DNA from: Streptomyces rhizoryzae | GTDB lineage: Bacteria; Actinomycetota; Actinomycetes; Streptomycetales; Streptomycetaceae | Direction of reading: 5' to 3' | Length of the DNA stretch: 64,000 nucleotides | Assembly: GCF_023155275.1 (NCBI RefSeq) | Contig: NZ_JALMUV010000040.1 | Coordinates: 19,330-83,329 of the forward strand | In this document: one piece after another, positions 15,117-26,241 of the stretch | Numbering within the stretch: the stretch's first letter is position 1 | How the letters are laid out: the number at the start of each line of letters is the position of its first letter | Notes under the pieces: model-generated | Databases searched by the model: none | Told to the model about the DNA's origin: nothing | The model's input: the letters and a program-made list of their open reading frames with translations, nothing else | Program-made: the position numbers and the translations under genes

Positions 15117-16526
15117 TCACTCCCCCGGCAGCGCGGGCCGGCCGGTGGTGTCCAGCCAGGCGTGGAAGAGGTCGCCCAGCCGCTGCCCGGAGATCTTCTC
15201 GGCCAGCGCGATGAAGTCCGCGGTGTCCGCGTTGCCGTAGCGGTGCCGGGCGGTCCAGGCCGGCAGCAGCCGGAAGAAGGCCCGGTCGCCGATGCGTTCG
15301 CGCAGCGCCTGGAGGGTCATCGCCCCGCGCTCGTAGACCGCGTCGGAGAACATGGTGTCCCGCTGCGGGTCGGAGACCTTGATCTTCCAGAACGCGTCAT
15401 CGGCCGGTATGGCGCGGTACGCCTTGCGGAACGCGTCGTGGGCGGTGCTGGTGCCGCGGTGCTCGGCCCACAGCCACTGGGCGTAGCTGGCGAAGCCCTC
15501 GTTGAGCCAGATGTCCTTCCACTGCCGGACCGAGACCGAGTCGCCGAACCACTGGTGGGCCAGCTCGTGGACGATGGTGCCCTCGCTGCGGACCGCCGAG
15601 TACGCCGGCTTGGACTGCACCTCCAGGGAGAAGCCGGCCTGCGGCATGTCGTCCACGATCGCGCCGGTCTCCTCGAACGGGTACGGCCCGAAGAGCTTGG
15701 ACCAGTAGTCGGTGGCCTCGGCGGTGATGCCGTAGACGTCGACCTTGCCGGCCGGCAGGGTCGGGTCGGTGGCCACGTAGATCGGGGTGCCACCGGGGGT
15801 GGTGCCGGTGCGCACGTCGAACTTCCCGATGGTGGCGGTGGCCAGGTACGGCGCCATCGGGCGGTCCTCCCGCCAGTGGAACCACGACCGGCCGCCGCGC
15901 TCCCCGGAGCCGACCAGCCGCCCGTTGGAGACCCCGGTCAGGCCCTTGGGGGCGTCGATCCGGATGTCGTAGGTGGCCTTCTCGTCCGGGTGGTCGCTGG
16001 AGGGGAACCACGTGGAGGCCGCGTTCGGCTCGCAGGCGACGAACACCCCGTCCTTGGTCTTCATCCAGCCGTACTGCGAGCCGAAGACGATCGGGCCGCT
16101 GAGCGGCTTGGGGACGCCGTGGTAGACGACGGTGACCGCGAAGCGCTCGCCGCGGGCGAGCGGGCGGCCGGGCCGGATGACGAGCTCGTCGCCGGTTCTG
16201 GAGAACGCCGCCGGGCGGCCGTTGACCTGCACCCGGTCGACGGTCAGCTGCTGGAGGTCCAGATCGAAGGCGGAGAGCTGCTGGGTGGCGCGGGCGGTCA
16301 GCGTGGTCCGGCCGTCCAGCCGTCCGGAGTCCGGCTGGTAGCTGACGCCGAGGTCGTAGTGGAGGGGGGTGTAGCCGCCGTTGCCCAGGCCGGGGAAGTA
16401 CGGGTCGCCGATGCCGGGGGCGCCCGGGGTGGCCGCGGGGGCGGCGGCGATGGTCGCGGCCGAGGCCACCGCGGTGGCCAGCGCCAGCCAGCGGGAGGAG
16501 CGACGCGCAGAACGGGAGAGTGCCAT
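15117..16526 (-). CDS. Secreted M1-family zinc aminopeptidase
   Basis: A 469-residue exported peptidase. An N-terminal signal (SARRSSRWLALATAVASAA) is followed by the beta-sandwich domain and the catalytic domain with HELAHQWFGD (HExxH) and WLNEGFASY (the third zinc ligand, Glu). The exopeptidase recognition loop reads GFSLEVQSKP instead of GAMEN, resembling the GxLExQ variants of secreted actinobacterial enzymes. The ARM-repeat C-terminal domain of PepN is absent, so it is a short form. The start is the ATG at 16526 with AAAGGGA at 8 bases. It probably releases amino acids from extracellular peptides, fitting the adjacent oligopeptide importer. Confidence 0.92.
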   Translation of the reverse strand: MALSRSARRSSRWLALATAVASAATIAAAPAATPGAPGIGDPYFPGLGNGGYTPLHYDLGVSYQPDSGRLDGRTTLTARATQQLSAFDLDLQQLTVDRVQVNGRPAAFSRTGDELVIRPGRPLARGERFAVTVVYHGVPKPLSGPIVFGSQYGWMKTKDGVFVACEPNAASTWFPSSDHPDEKATYDIRIDAPKGLTGVSNGRLVGSGERGGRSWFHWREDRPMAPYLATATIGKFDVRTGTTPGGTPIYVATDPTLPAGKVDVYGITAEATDYWSKLFGPYPFEETGAIVDDMPQAGFSLEVQSKPAYSAVRSEGTIVHELAHQWFGDSVSVRQWKDIWLNEGFASYAQWLWAEHRGTSTAHDAFRKAYRAIPADDAFWKIKVSDPQRDTMFSDAVYERGAMTLQALRERIGDRAFFRLLPAWTARHRYGNADTADFIALAEKISGQRLGDLFHAWLDTTGRPALPGE

Positions 16527-16601
16527 GAGCCGTCCCTTTCCAGAACGCGGAGATGATGAACAACCGCGCCGACTCTGCACTCTCCCGTCCGCCACCACCA
16601 G

Positions 16602-16617
16602 CGACTTTGCCAAGTCG
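16602..16617. other. Small inverted repeat between the M1 peptidase and oppF
   Basis: CGACTT-TGCC-AAGTCG, six-base arms, located 75 bases upstream of the M1 start and just after the oppF stop codon. It could be a weak terminator or an operator. Confidence 0.3.
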
Positions 16618-16624
16618 TCAGGAG

Positions 16625-17715
<1,091 letters not shown>

Positions 17716-17719
<4 letters not shown>

Positions 17720-18821
17720 AGCTTCGGCGCAATCTCTTCGGTCCAGATACGCTCCCGCTCCTCCGGCGCCATGTGGCAGGCCGAGAAGTGCCGGCCGGCG
17801 ACCTGCCGCAGCTCGGGGCGCACCGTGCGGGTGACGTTGTCCTCGGGGACGTCCGCGTACGGGCAGCGGGGGTTGAAGGCGCAGCCGGACGGCACGTTGA
17901 TCAGGCTGGGCGGCGAGCCCTTGACGGGGATCAGCCGGTCGGTCTGGTCGCGGTCGATGCGCGGCATGGAGCCCAGCAGCCCCCAGGTGTAGGGGTGCTG
18001 CGGCGTGGCGAACACGGTGTCCGACGGGCCGCGCTCGACGCACCGGCCGCCGTACATCACCAGCAGGTCGTCGGCGAGTTCGGCGACCACGCCCAGGTCG
18101 TGGGTGATGATGATGACCGCCGAGCCGAACTCCTTCTGGAGATCGCGGATCAGGTCCAGGATCTGCGCCTGGACGGTGACGTCCAGGGCGGTGGTGGGCT
18201 CGTCGGCGATCAGCAGCTCGGGGTTGTTGACCAGCGCCATGGCGATCATCGCGCGCTGGCGCATCCCGCCGGAGAACTGGTGCGGGTGGTCGTCCACCCG
18301 CTTGTCCGGCTGCGGGATGCCGACCCGGTCGAGCATCTCGATCGCCCGCTTGCGCGCGGTCTTCTTGTCGACGTCGTGGTGGACGCGGTACGCCTCCACG
18401 ATCTGGTTGCCGACGGTGTAGAAGGGGTGCAGCGCGGACAGCGGGTCCTGGAAGATCATCGCCATCCGGCGGCCGCGCAGCCGGCGCACCTCGTCCGGCT
18501 CGGCGGAGACCAGGTCCTGGCCGTCCAGCCGGATCTCGCCGGACATCTGCACCTTGCTGCGCTGCTGGCGGGAGGCCCGGTGCAGGCCCATGATCGCCAG
18601 CGAGGTCACCGACTTGCCGGAGCCGGACTCGCCGACGATGCCGAGCGTCTTGCCCTTCTCCAGGCTGAAGGTCAGCCCGTCGACGGACTTCACCAGGCCG
18701 TCGTCGGTGGGGAAGTGCACCTTCAGGTCACGCACTTCGAGGAACGCGGCGGGCTTCTGCTCCGCCGGCTCCGGCGCGGTCGCGGGCCGGGCCGCCGTGG
18801 TCTTGTCCTCGGAAGAGTCGG

Positions 18822-18825
<4 letters not shown>
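17716..18825 (-). CDS. oppD: Oligopeptide ABC transporter, ATP-binding protein OppD
   Basis: The 369-residue partner ATPase of OppF. A Glu/Ala/Pro-rich N-terminus precedes the ABC domain with GESGSGKSVTSLAIMGL (Walker A), FQDPLSALHPF (Q-loop), FSGGMRQRAMIAMAL (signature) and LLIADEPTTALD (Walker B). The C-terminal Opp extension has CAFNPRCPYA. The GTG start at 18825 overlaps the oppB stop as GTGA. The shared GTGA junctions of oppB-oppD-oppF indicate a single transcript with coupled translation. Confidence 0.93.
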
Positions 18826-19832
<1,007 letters not shown>

Positions 19833-19910
19833 GGGGATGCGGCGCCGGTGCCGCGGGCCGGGAGCGACCGGCCCGCGGACACCAATGCCTTCACCTGCCT
19901 TCCAGGGCTG

Positions 19911-21659
19911 CTACTTCTTGACGCCGATGTTGAGGTAGTCGTACTCACCGCTGTAGGCCGAGGTGGACACCAGGTTGGTGGCCTTGGGCGAGCGGTACAT
20001 CAGGACCTTGAAGTAGGTCAGCGGGACGAGCGCCGCCTGCTCCATCGCCTTCCGGTCGATCTCGCCGTACGCCTTCTCGCGGGCGGCCTGGTCGGTGTTG
20101 GCGATGGCGCTCTCCAGGAGGTTGTTGATCTCCGGGTCGTCCAGCTGCGACAGGTTGGTGTTGCCGGACTGGCTGATCGCCTTGCCGTTGAGGATCTGCT
20201 GGAGGTAGCCGTAGCCGGTGGGAAAGTCCGAGCCCCACTGCATCATGATCAGGCCGACGTTGTTGGACTTGTTGAACTCCGGCACACCGGCGTAGTCCGA
20301 GAAGTACTTGCTGGTCGGGTACGACTGGATCTTGGCGTTGATGCCGATCTTCTTCAGCGAGCCGATCACCGAGGTGGCCGCGTCGACCTCGTCCTGGCGG
20401 TCGTTGCGGGCCAGGATGGTGGTGCTGATGTTGCCCGCGCCGCACTTCTGCCAGTGCTGCTTGGCCTCGGTCAGGTCCAGGTTGTCGCCGTTGTACTTCT
20501 GCGGGTACAGGTCGAACTTCTGGAAGCCGGCGATGTCGGTGGGCAGGACCGTGGAGGCGATGTCACCGCGGATCGGGCCGCCGAGCGCGGTCTGCACGGC
20601 CTTCTTGTCGATCGCGTACTCGACGGCCTTGCGGCACTCGATGTTGTCGAACGGCTTCTGCTTGGTGTTGATCGCCGTGTAGACCAGGCGCTGGCCGAGC
20701 GCGTTGTCCGTGTTGGACTTCTGCGCCGGGTCGGTCAGCAGCTGGGCCTGGGTCTGGCCGTCGACACCGCGGCCGGCCATGTCGACCTGGGTGTTGCCGG
20801 ACTGGAGGTCCTTGTCGATGGTCGACTGGGCGACCTTGAGGTTGAGCACGATCTTGTCCGGCAGCTGCTTGCGCAGCGGGTCGGTCTTCGCCGACCACTG
20901 CGGGTTGCGGACCAGGGTGAGGCGCTTGCCCTCCTGGTAGCTCTCGAACTTGTACGAGCCGGTGGAGACCACCGCCTTGGTGTAGTCCGCGCCCTTGTCC
21001 TTGGCCTGCGGGACCGGCGCGGTCTGCGGGGCGCTGACGAGGTAGTCGAACTCCGCGAACGGCTTCTTCAGGTGGAAGATGACGGTCTGCTCGTCGGGCG
21101 TCTCGATGGACTTGAGCCCTTCCTTGCTCTTGTCCTTGTACGGGCCCTTGTAGCCGCCCTCGTTGTCCACGAGGAACTGCTGGAAGTAGTTCGGGCCCAG
21201 CGAGAGCGTGTCGCGGGCGAAGTTGCTGCGCTCCACCGCGTACTTGACGTCCTGCGAGGTGACCGGCGTGCCGTCGTCGTACTTGACGCCCTTGCGCAGC
21301 TTGTACGTCCAGGTCTTGCCGCCGTCGCTGGGCTTGCCCATCGACTCGGCGAGGTCCGGGACCAGTTGGTTGCCCTTGGTGCCGGCGCCCGGCTTGAAGG
21401 TGGTCAGCGGGCGCGCGTAGAGCCGGCTGAAGTTGTAGACGAAGGCGTAGTAGGTGTTGCCCGGGTCGAACGACTCGGGGGCGTCGCTCATCGCGTAGGT
21501 GAGGGTGCCCCCCTTCTCGTCCGAGGCGTTGACTATCCCCTTGGTGGCGGCGTTGGCCCCGGCCGAACTGTCGGTGGACCCCTTTCCGCCACAGCCGGCC
21601 AGCAGCAGGCCCGCACTCGTGATGGCCGCGACAGTCGCGACCGGAAGTGACCTTCGCAT
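19911..21659 (-). CDS. oppA: Oligopeptide-binding lipoprotein OppA
   Basis: The substrate-binding component of the importer, anchored outside the membrane. Its 582 residues begin with a lipoprotein signal ending LLLAGC, then a Gly/Ser linker and the extracellular solute-binding family 5 fold. Recognisable parts are GGTLTYAMSDAPESFDP, WTYKLRKGVKYDDGTPVTSQD and RKAVEYAIDKKAV. It sits between oppC and oppB, an order (C-A-B-D-F) that differs from enteric oppABCDF. Spacing is 88 bases after oppC and 78 before oppB. The peptide specificity cannot be read from the sequence. Confidence 0.93.
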   Translation of the reverse strand: MRRSLPVATVAAITSAGLLLAGCGGKGSTDSSAGANAATKGIVNASDEKGGTLTYAMSDAPESFDPGNTYYAFVYNFSRLYARPLTTFKPGAGTKGNQLVPDLAESMGKPSDGGKTWTYKLRKGVKYDDGTPVTSQDVKYAVERSNFARDTLSLGPNYFQQFLVDNEGGYKGPYKDKSKEGLKSIETPDEQTVIFHLKKPFAEFDYLVSAPQTAPVPQAKDKGADYTKAVVSTGSYKFESYQEGKRLTLVRNPQWSAKTDPLRKQLPDKIVLNLKVAQSTIDKDLQSGNTQVDMAGRGVDGQTQAQLLTDPAQKSNTDNALGQRLVYTAINTKQKPFDNIECRKAVEYAIDKKAVQTALGGPIRGDIASTVLPTDIAGFQKFDLYPQKYNGDNLDLTEAKQHWQKCGAGNISTTILARNDRQDEVDAATSVIGSLKKIGINAKIQSYPTSKYFSDYAGVPEFNKSNNVGLIMMQWGSDFPTGYGYLQQILNGKAISQSGNTNLSQLDDPEINNLLESAIANTDQAAREKAYGEIDRKAMEQAALVPLTYFKVLMYRSPKATNLVSTSAYSGEYDYLNIGVKK

Positions 21660-21747
21660 GATGCTCGGTATCCCCTTCGTTCGTCGAGAAACGTCAGAAA
21701 AGAAACGGCTGAAAGATGAGGCGTCCGGTCAGGAACCCGGCGGCCGG

Positions 21748-22746
21748 TCAGCGGCTGCGCGGGTCCAGCGCGTCCCTCAGGCCGTCACCGAGCAGGTTGA
21801 ACGCGAGCACGGTGACGAAGATCGCGAGGCCGGGGACGATCATGTACTGGGGATCGACCTCGTAGTACTTGACCGCCTGGGTGAGCGTGCCGCCCCAGGA
21901 CGACTGGGGCGGCTGGATGCCCACGCCCAGGAAGCTCAGCGCCGCCTCGAAGAGGATGTTGGAGGGGATCAGCAGCGTCGAGTAGACGATGACCGGCCCC
22001 ACGAGGTTGGGCAGGAGTTCCCGGAAGAGGATGAACGGCCCGCGCGCGCCCAGGCCGCGGGCGGCGGAGATGAACTCCCGCTCGCGCAGCGACAGGGTCT
22101 GGGCCCGCACGATCCGGCCCATGTAGGGCCAGTTGAAGAAGCCGATCACGAAGATCAGCACCGAGATGTGCAGCGGCAGGCCCTCCAGGCCGAACGCGCC
22201 GCCCTGGAGCGACGCGGAGATGGCGATGGCGAACAGCAGCAGCGGGAAGGCCAGGAAGACGTCCATCATGCGGCTGATGAACGCGTCCACCCGGCCGCGG
22301 TAGAAGCCGGCCACCACGCCGAGGACGGTGCCGATGGCCACCGACAGCAGCGTGGCGCCGAACGCCACCAGCAGCGACACCCAGGACCCTTCCAGGATCC
22401 GGGCGAGCAGGTCGCGGCCGAACTTGGGGTCCACGCCCAGCGGGTGGTCGGCGCTCATCCCGCCGAAGTCGCCCTTGGGGAGCGTGGTGTTGACGTCGAT
22501 CAGGTCCTGGTGCGGTGCGTTCGGGTCCAGGCCGAACAGCGCCTGGAGCGGGCGGGAGAGCGCGGCGATCAGGATGAGCAGGATGACAACGATGGCACCC
22601 GCCATCGCGACCTTGTCGCGGCGGAAGCGGAGCCACGCGATCTGGCCCAGTGAGCGGCCCTCGATCCGCTTGCTCTCCACGCCTTGCAGCACCGCTTCCG
22701 GCTGCGCCTCAGCAGCCGCCCCGGTGGTCTCGATCGGTGCGGTCAC
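21748..22746 (-). CDS. oppC: Oligopeptide ABC transporter permease OppC
   Basis: The second permease, 332 residues. It has a cytoplasmic N-terminus, the family's WLRFRRDKVAMAGAIVVILL entry helix, a large periplasmic loop with HPLGVDPKFGRDLLARI and the EAA loop EFISAARGLGARGPF. It ends in the typical GDGLRDALDPRSR. The start is GTG at 22746. It is the first gene of the opp operon, so the promoter must lie in 22747-23130. This 451-base stretch otherwise holds the stem-loop of the preceding sseB-like gene and no gene I would support. Confidence 0.93.
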   Translation of the reverse strand: MTAPIETTGAAAEAQPEAVLQGVESKRIEGRSLGQIAWLRFRRDKVAMAGAIVVILLILIAALSRPLQALFGLDPNAPHQDLIDVNTTLPKGDFGGMSADHPLGVDPKFGRDLLARILEGSWVSLLVAFGATLLSVAIGTVLGVVAGFYRGRVDAFISRMMDVFLAFPLLLFAIAISASLQGGAFGLEGLPLHISVLIFVIGFFNWPYMGRIVRAQTLSLREREFISAARGLGARGPFILFRELLPNLVGPVIVYSTLLIPSNILFEAALSFLGVGIQPPQSSWGGTLTQAVKYYEVDPQYMIVPGLAIFVTVLAFNLLGDGLRDALDPRSR

Positions 22747-23130
22747 GGTGCCTCAGAACCCCTCCCGGCCGACGGTGGCCGGCCTGTGCCCGCCGCGGTA
22801 GCGGCCTGGTGTCTACCTCACGTGGTGTTCCCCTGCCGCCATCTCCCCGGGGTCGTGCGGGAGTTGGCACCGCGGACGGGTACAGCGGTCCGGGCGACGC
22901 CGGTGGGGGATGGCGCTCGTACAAAGGACCGAGGTCCTTGCTGCGGGAGTCTTCATCGCCGTTGCGATCACTCACCAGCCCTGACGGGGAAAGGATGCGT
23001 AACTGTGATGTGGTCCGCGGCTTTCCGTTATACGAACAGCGGTTCGGGCTGAGCGGTGCGGCGGGTGCCGCAGCTCGGCCTCAACTCCGGTGCGGACAGG
23101 GAGAATTCGGCCGCGGACCGGCAGCGGAAA

Positions 23131-23161
23131 GCGCCCGTTCCCGGGGGGCGGGAACGGGCGC
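23131..23161 (-). terminator. Stem-loop terminator after the first SseB-like gene
   Basis: A perfect 12-bp stem (23131-23142 with 23150-23161) and 7-base loop, followed on the minus strand by TTTCC. It separates the SseB pair from the opp operon. Confidence 0.75.
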
Positions 23162-23197
23162 CGAAGGGGCCGGAGGCAGCCGCAGGGGCCGGCGGCG

Positions 23198-23986
23198 TCA
23201 GTAGGGCCGCGGGTAGCCGTACCCGTAGGTGGGGCCCGGCGCGGGCGGCTGGACGTAGCCGTCGCGGTCGAAGAACGGACGGGCGCAGGCCCGCATCCAC
23301 ATCCCGACCGGGTCGTACTCGTCGTTCATGGCGACCGTGGAGACCGGCAGGCCGTCCGGGACGGCGCCCATCGACTGCTGGATCATCAGCCGCGCGGCGT
23401 CCACCGACGGCTGCCCGGTGTCGTAGAGGTCCAGGCCGATGGCCAGATACGGGACGCCCAGGGCCGGTTGCACCCAGGCCCGGCGCAACGACCGCACCGG
23501 GAGCGTGCGGTGGGCGTTCTGCGCGAGCAGCGCGTAGAACTGCGGGATGTCGATGACCGGTTCGGAGATCCGCAGCGGGCCGGCCGGCAGCCGGTCCAGA
23601 CCGCCGGCGATCCGGCGCAGGTCGAGCCAGGGGACGCCGACACCGCCGCCGGGAGCGTGCGGATTCAGCCACAGGCCCCAGCGGTCGGGGAAGAGGGCGG
23701 CGGCGATCTCGGGGCCGGTGACCAGCTCGTGGTCGCGGGTCCAGCCGGAGGCGGCCAGCTCGGCGGCGGAGGTCACACAGGGCGCGTAACCCAGCCCGTC
23801 GACCTCCATGTTGCCGTACTGGGCGTCCGGCATGCCGGCCCGGCCCTGCCACAGGAGCATCCAGACCTGCCCGTGCGCGAGGGCGTGCAGCAGCGCCTCG
23901 TAGGCGTCATAGCGCCCCGGTGTGACCTGTCGCAGCGTCTGCTCGACCCGGTCGGCCGCGGCTCCCTGATGCGCACCCGCGCTCAC
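23198..23986 (-). CDS. SseB-family protein (enhanced serine sensitivity)
   Basis: A 262-residue soluble protein with an SseB-like N-terminal region (VWMLLWQGRAGMPDAQYGNM, then LGYAPCVTSAAELAASGW) and a second SseB-like domain, ending in a Pro/Gly/Tyr-rich tail (PAPGPTYGYGYPRPY). E. coli SseB was named because overproduction changed serine sensitivity; its biochemical role is unknown. The GTG start at 23986 follows AAGGGA at 9 bases. It lies 52 bases downstream of a paralogous gene, and the pair sits near the glycine/serine genes. The C-terminal tail is absent from the paralogue. Confidence 0.8.
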   Translation of the reverse strand: MSAGAHQGAAADRVEQTLRQVTPGRYDAYEALLHALAHGQVWMLLWQGRAGMPDAQYGNMEVDGLGYAPCVTSAAELAASGWTRDHELVTGPEIAAALFPDRWGLWLNPHAPGGGVGVPWLDLRRIAGGLDRLPAGPLRISEPVIDIPQFYALLAQNAHRTLPVRSLRRAWVQPALGVPYLAIGLDLYDTGQPSVDAARLMIQQSMGAVPDGLPVSTVAMNDEYDPVGMWMRACARPFFDRDGYVQPPAPGPTYGYGYPRPY

Positions 23987-24038
23987 GTGGTCCGTCCCTT
24001 CTCCCGGCAGGGCCTGCGCCCGCCCGTCGTCCCCCAGC

Positions 24039-24881
24039 TTACGAGGGGTCCCGGGTGTAGAAGGGCCGCACGCTCTCCAGCATCCAGTCGGCGACCGGAT
24101 CGCCCTGGGCGATGTCGAGCAGCACCAGCTGGACCGGCCAGGGCACCGGCACCGTGCCCAGCGCCCGGCCCAGGGCGGTCAGCACCTCGTCGCGGGCGGT
24201 GCCGTCCTGGAGCCGCTCGGGGGCGGTGTCCAGCTGCACGCCGACGAAGAGGGCGGGCGTGTCGCCCTCGACGCTGGCCAGGGTGCGCCGGGCGGTGCGC
24301 ACCGAAGCGGTGGCGGAGAACTCCAGGCCGGCGGCGGCCAGGAAGTCCACCGGCTCGTCCTGCCAGTCCGGTTCGAAGAGCCGCACCCGGGCGCCGGCGG
24401 CCTGCGGGCCGTCCAGTTCGGTGCGGCCGGCCCGGCACAGCTCGGCGACCGCCGGCGGCGGCAGCGGGACGCCGACGGTGCCCTCGGGGTTGACCGCGAT
24501 ACCCAGCAGCGGTGGCAGGCCGCGGGCGAACTCCTGGGCGGGCGCGACGGTGTACGACATCTGCGTGCCCATCACCTTCACCAGCTCCTGCTCGGAGCTG
24601 AACACCGGGACGTAGGCGGCGCCGCCGATCTCCACGGTGGGCAGGTCGAGTCCGGGCCCGCCGGGGCCGGCGCTGTCCGGGCCGCCGCCCTTGGGCAGCG
24701 GCACCCACACCCGGCTGCGGCCCAGCGTCTCGACGATCCGCCCGCCGGCGCCGGGGTGGCCGAGGGACGCGGCGAGCACCTCTTCGAGTTCGTTGGCCGG
24801 CCAGGCCAGTTGCGGTATCCCCTGGTCCGGGACGTCCGCCGGCACCGCACCGTACTGCGGGACACTGTCCGGATAGTTCAT
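24039..24881 (-). CDS. SseB-family protein (second copy)
   Basis: A 280-residue protein related to its downstream neighbour: LEEVLAASLGHPGAGGRIVE, then VWVPLPKGGG and AYVPVFSSEQELVKVMG match the SseB N-terminal domain, and the last third (VQLDTAPERLQDGTARDEVL) matches the SseB C-terminal domain. The ATG at 24881 is taken as start; a GTG three codons earlier is possible. The two genes are probably one transcript. The function is unknown. Their place next to gcvT-glyA-sdaA and the family name suggest a link to serine homeostasis, but that is inference. Confidence 0.8.
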   Translation of the reverse strand: MNYPDSVPQYGAVPADVPDQGIPQLAWPANELEEVLAASLGHPGAGGRIVETLGRSRVWVPLPKGGGPDSAGPGGPGLDLPTVEIGGAAYVPVFSSEQELVKVMGTQMSYTVAPAQEFARGLPPLLGIAVNPEGTVGVPLPPPAVAELCRAGRTELDGPQAAGARVRLFEPDWQDEPVDFLAAAGLEFSATASVRTARRTLASVEGDTPALFVGVQLDTAPERLQDGTARDEVLTALGRALGTVPVPWPVQLVLLDIAQGDPVADWMLESVRPFYTRDPS

Positions 24882-25026
24882 CTCACCCACCCACTACTGG
24901 CCGCGCTGCCCGGCCGCCTGACCCTGGGGGCGGGCCCTGGGGCCCGCCCGGTGGATCAGACCCTAACGGGCGGACGGCCGCGCGCCGAAGCCGGCGGCGG
25001 CCGGGGCTCCGCGCCGGCCGCCGGGG

Positions 25027-25737
25027 TCAGCCGAGGTCGAGCCGCTCCAGGGCGCCGGCGGCCGGCCGGTCCAGCAGCACCGCGGAGCCCAGGCCCGCCG
25101 GGAGGCGGCGCGCCTCGGCCCGGGCGACCAGCCGGCCGACCGCCCGCCGGTGCCGGGCGAAGGCGTACCGCGACACCCCGCGCCCGCGCGCCCGCTGGCC
25201 GGTCAGCGCGGTGTGCGGCGGGACGTCCAGCAGCACCAGGTGCAGGCCGCGGCCGCCGCGCCGGGCCGTCCGGGCGAGCCAGCGGCGCACCCAGGGCAGC
25301 GTCCCGCAGTCGTGCACCACCACGGTGGCGCCGGAGCGCAGGGCGCGGCGCAGCGCCAGGTAGTGCGCGGCCCGGACCAGCGGGCGGTAGAGGGCGTAGG
25401 GCAGGCGGCGCAGCCGGCCGCGCTCCCAGCGGTCCCGGGTGTCCTGGGAGTCGACGCGGTGCACCGGGGCGCCGCGGCCGTCGCGGGCCGGCACCACCCG
25501 CCGCATCAGGGTGCTCTTGCCGCTGCCGGGCAGGCCGGAGACCACGACGAGGTCGCCGGGCGGGAAGCGCAGGGCGGTGCGGTGCGGGCGGCCGGGGCGG
25601 GCGGTGCCCCGCAGGTCGGTGACCGGGGCGGTGCGGGCGGGCCGGGGGCGGTCCCCGCCGGCCGTCCGGGGCGCGGCCGGTGCCGCCTGAGGGGGCGCGG
25701 CCCCCGCCGTGGTCGCGTACGCCGCTTCGCCGTGCAC
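25027..25737 (-). CDS. P-loop NTPase / small-molecule kinase-like protein
   Basis: A 236-residue protein. A low-complexity Ala/Pro/Arg N-terminus precedes the nucleotide-binding core with Walker A GLPGSGKST (68-76) and a Walker B-like strand TVVVHDCG. A lid rich in arginine follows, with LHLVLLDVPPHTALTGQRARGR. This layout is that of zeta-toxin-like/Cmk-type AAA kinases annotated in Streptomyces as ATP-binding proteins. The substrate is unknown. The GTG at 25737 has a strong GGGGAGGGG site 8 bases upstream. The next gene upstream is gcvT on the opposite strand, 504 bases away. Confidence 0.75.
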   Translation of the reverse strand: MHGEAAYATTAGAAPPQAAPAAPRTAGGDRPRPARTAPVTDLRGTARPGRPHRTALRFPPGDLVVVSGLPGSGKSTLMRRVVPARDGRGAPVHRVDSQDTRDRWERGRLRRLPYALYRPLVRAAHYLALRRALRSGATVVVHDCGTLPWVRRWLARTARRGGRGLHLVLLDVPPHTALTGQRARGRGVSRYAFARHRRAVGRLVARAEARRLPAGLGSAVLLDRPAAGALERLDLG

Positions 25738-26002
25738 CGTGATCGCCCCTCCCCGTCGCCGGCCGGGTTCGGGACCCGGCCTGCCCGCAGAGTGTCAAGA
25801 AAAGGTAATGAGCGGCAAGGAGAATCCGGGGGACGGACCGGTGTGTCCGGCGGACGGCGCAGCGGTGCGGCGCGGGTGACCGGCCGCGGAGCGGCGGCCG
25901 GGGCTCCTTTATCGGGCGTTCCCGTGTAATGATGTGGCCGCCACGGGCGCACCACCGGTCCCCCGTGCACTGCCCGTCAACTGCATACCGGCCGCTTGAA
26001 TC

Positions 26003-26206
26003 CGCGCGGGAGAGTTCCCGGCCGTCACGGCGGGGCGCCGAAGGAGCAAGTCCTCCCTTGAATCTCTCAGGCCCCTATACCGCGCGGGCGAGGCAGATCT
26101 GAAAAGCGAGCCACGGCCCGGCTGCCGGCGGCTCCACCCAAGGTGCAAACCGGGCCCGTCCGCGGGCTCCCGGTGAACCTCTCAGGTTCCGATGACAGAT
26201 GGGGAG
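26003..26206 (+). ncRNA. Tandem glycine riboswitch upstream of gcvT
   Basis: Two glycine aptamers lie head to tail in the gcvT leader. The first (about 26003-26105) contains GGGAGAG, the conserved GGCGCCGAAGGAGCAA, the TCTCAGGC block and CAGATCTGA. The second (about 26145-26206) contains CCCGGTGAACCTCTCAGG, then TTCCGATGACAGATGGGGAG. The two are joined by a linker rich in short stems. Glycine binding in such elements turns on expression of the glycine cleavage system. The riboswitch ends 36 bases before the gcvT ATG, so control could be over translation or over termination; the sequence does not decide this. The region 25738-26002 upstream should hold the promoter; no clear hexamers were identified. 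Confidence 0.92.
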
Positions 26207-26241
26207 ACCGTCTTGTCACCCCTGCCTGGGAGCCCGGAACA

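Noticed and set aside
22709..22975. An 88-codon minus frame starting SDRNGDEDSRSKDL upstream of oppC
   Set aside because: It overlaps the oppC start, turns into Arg/Pro-rich sequence and has no clear ribosome binding site. It may be just the operon leader.
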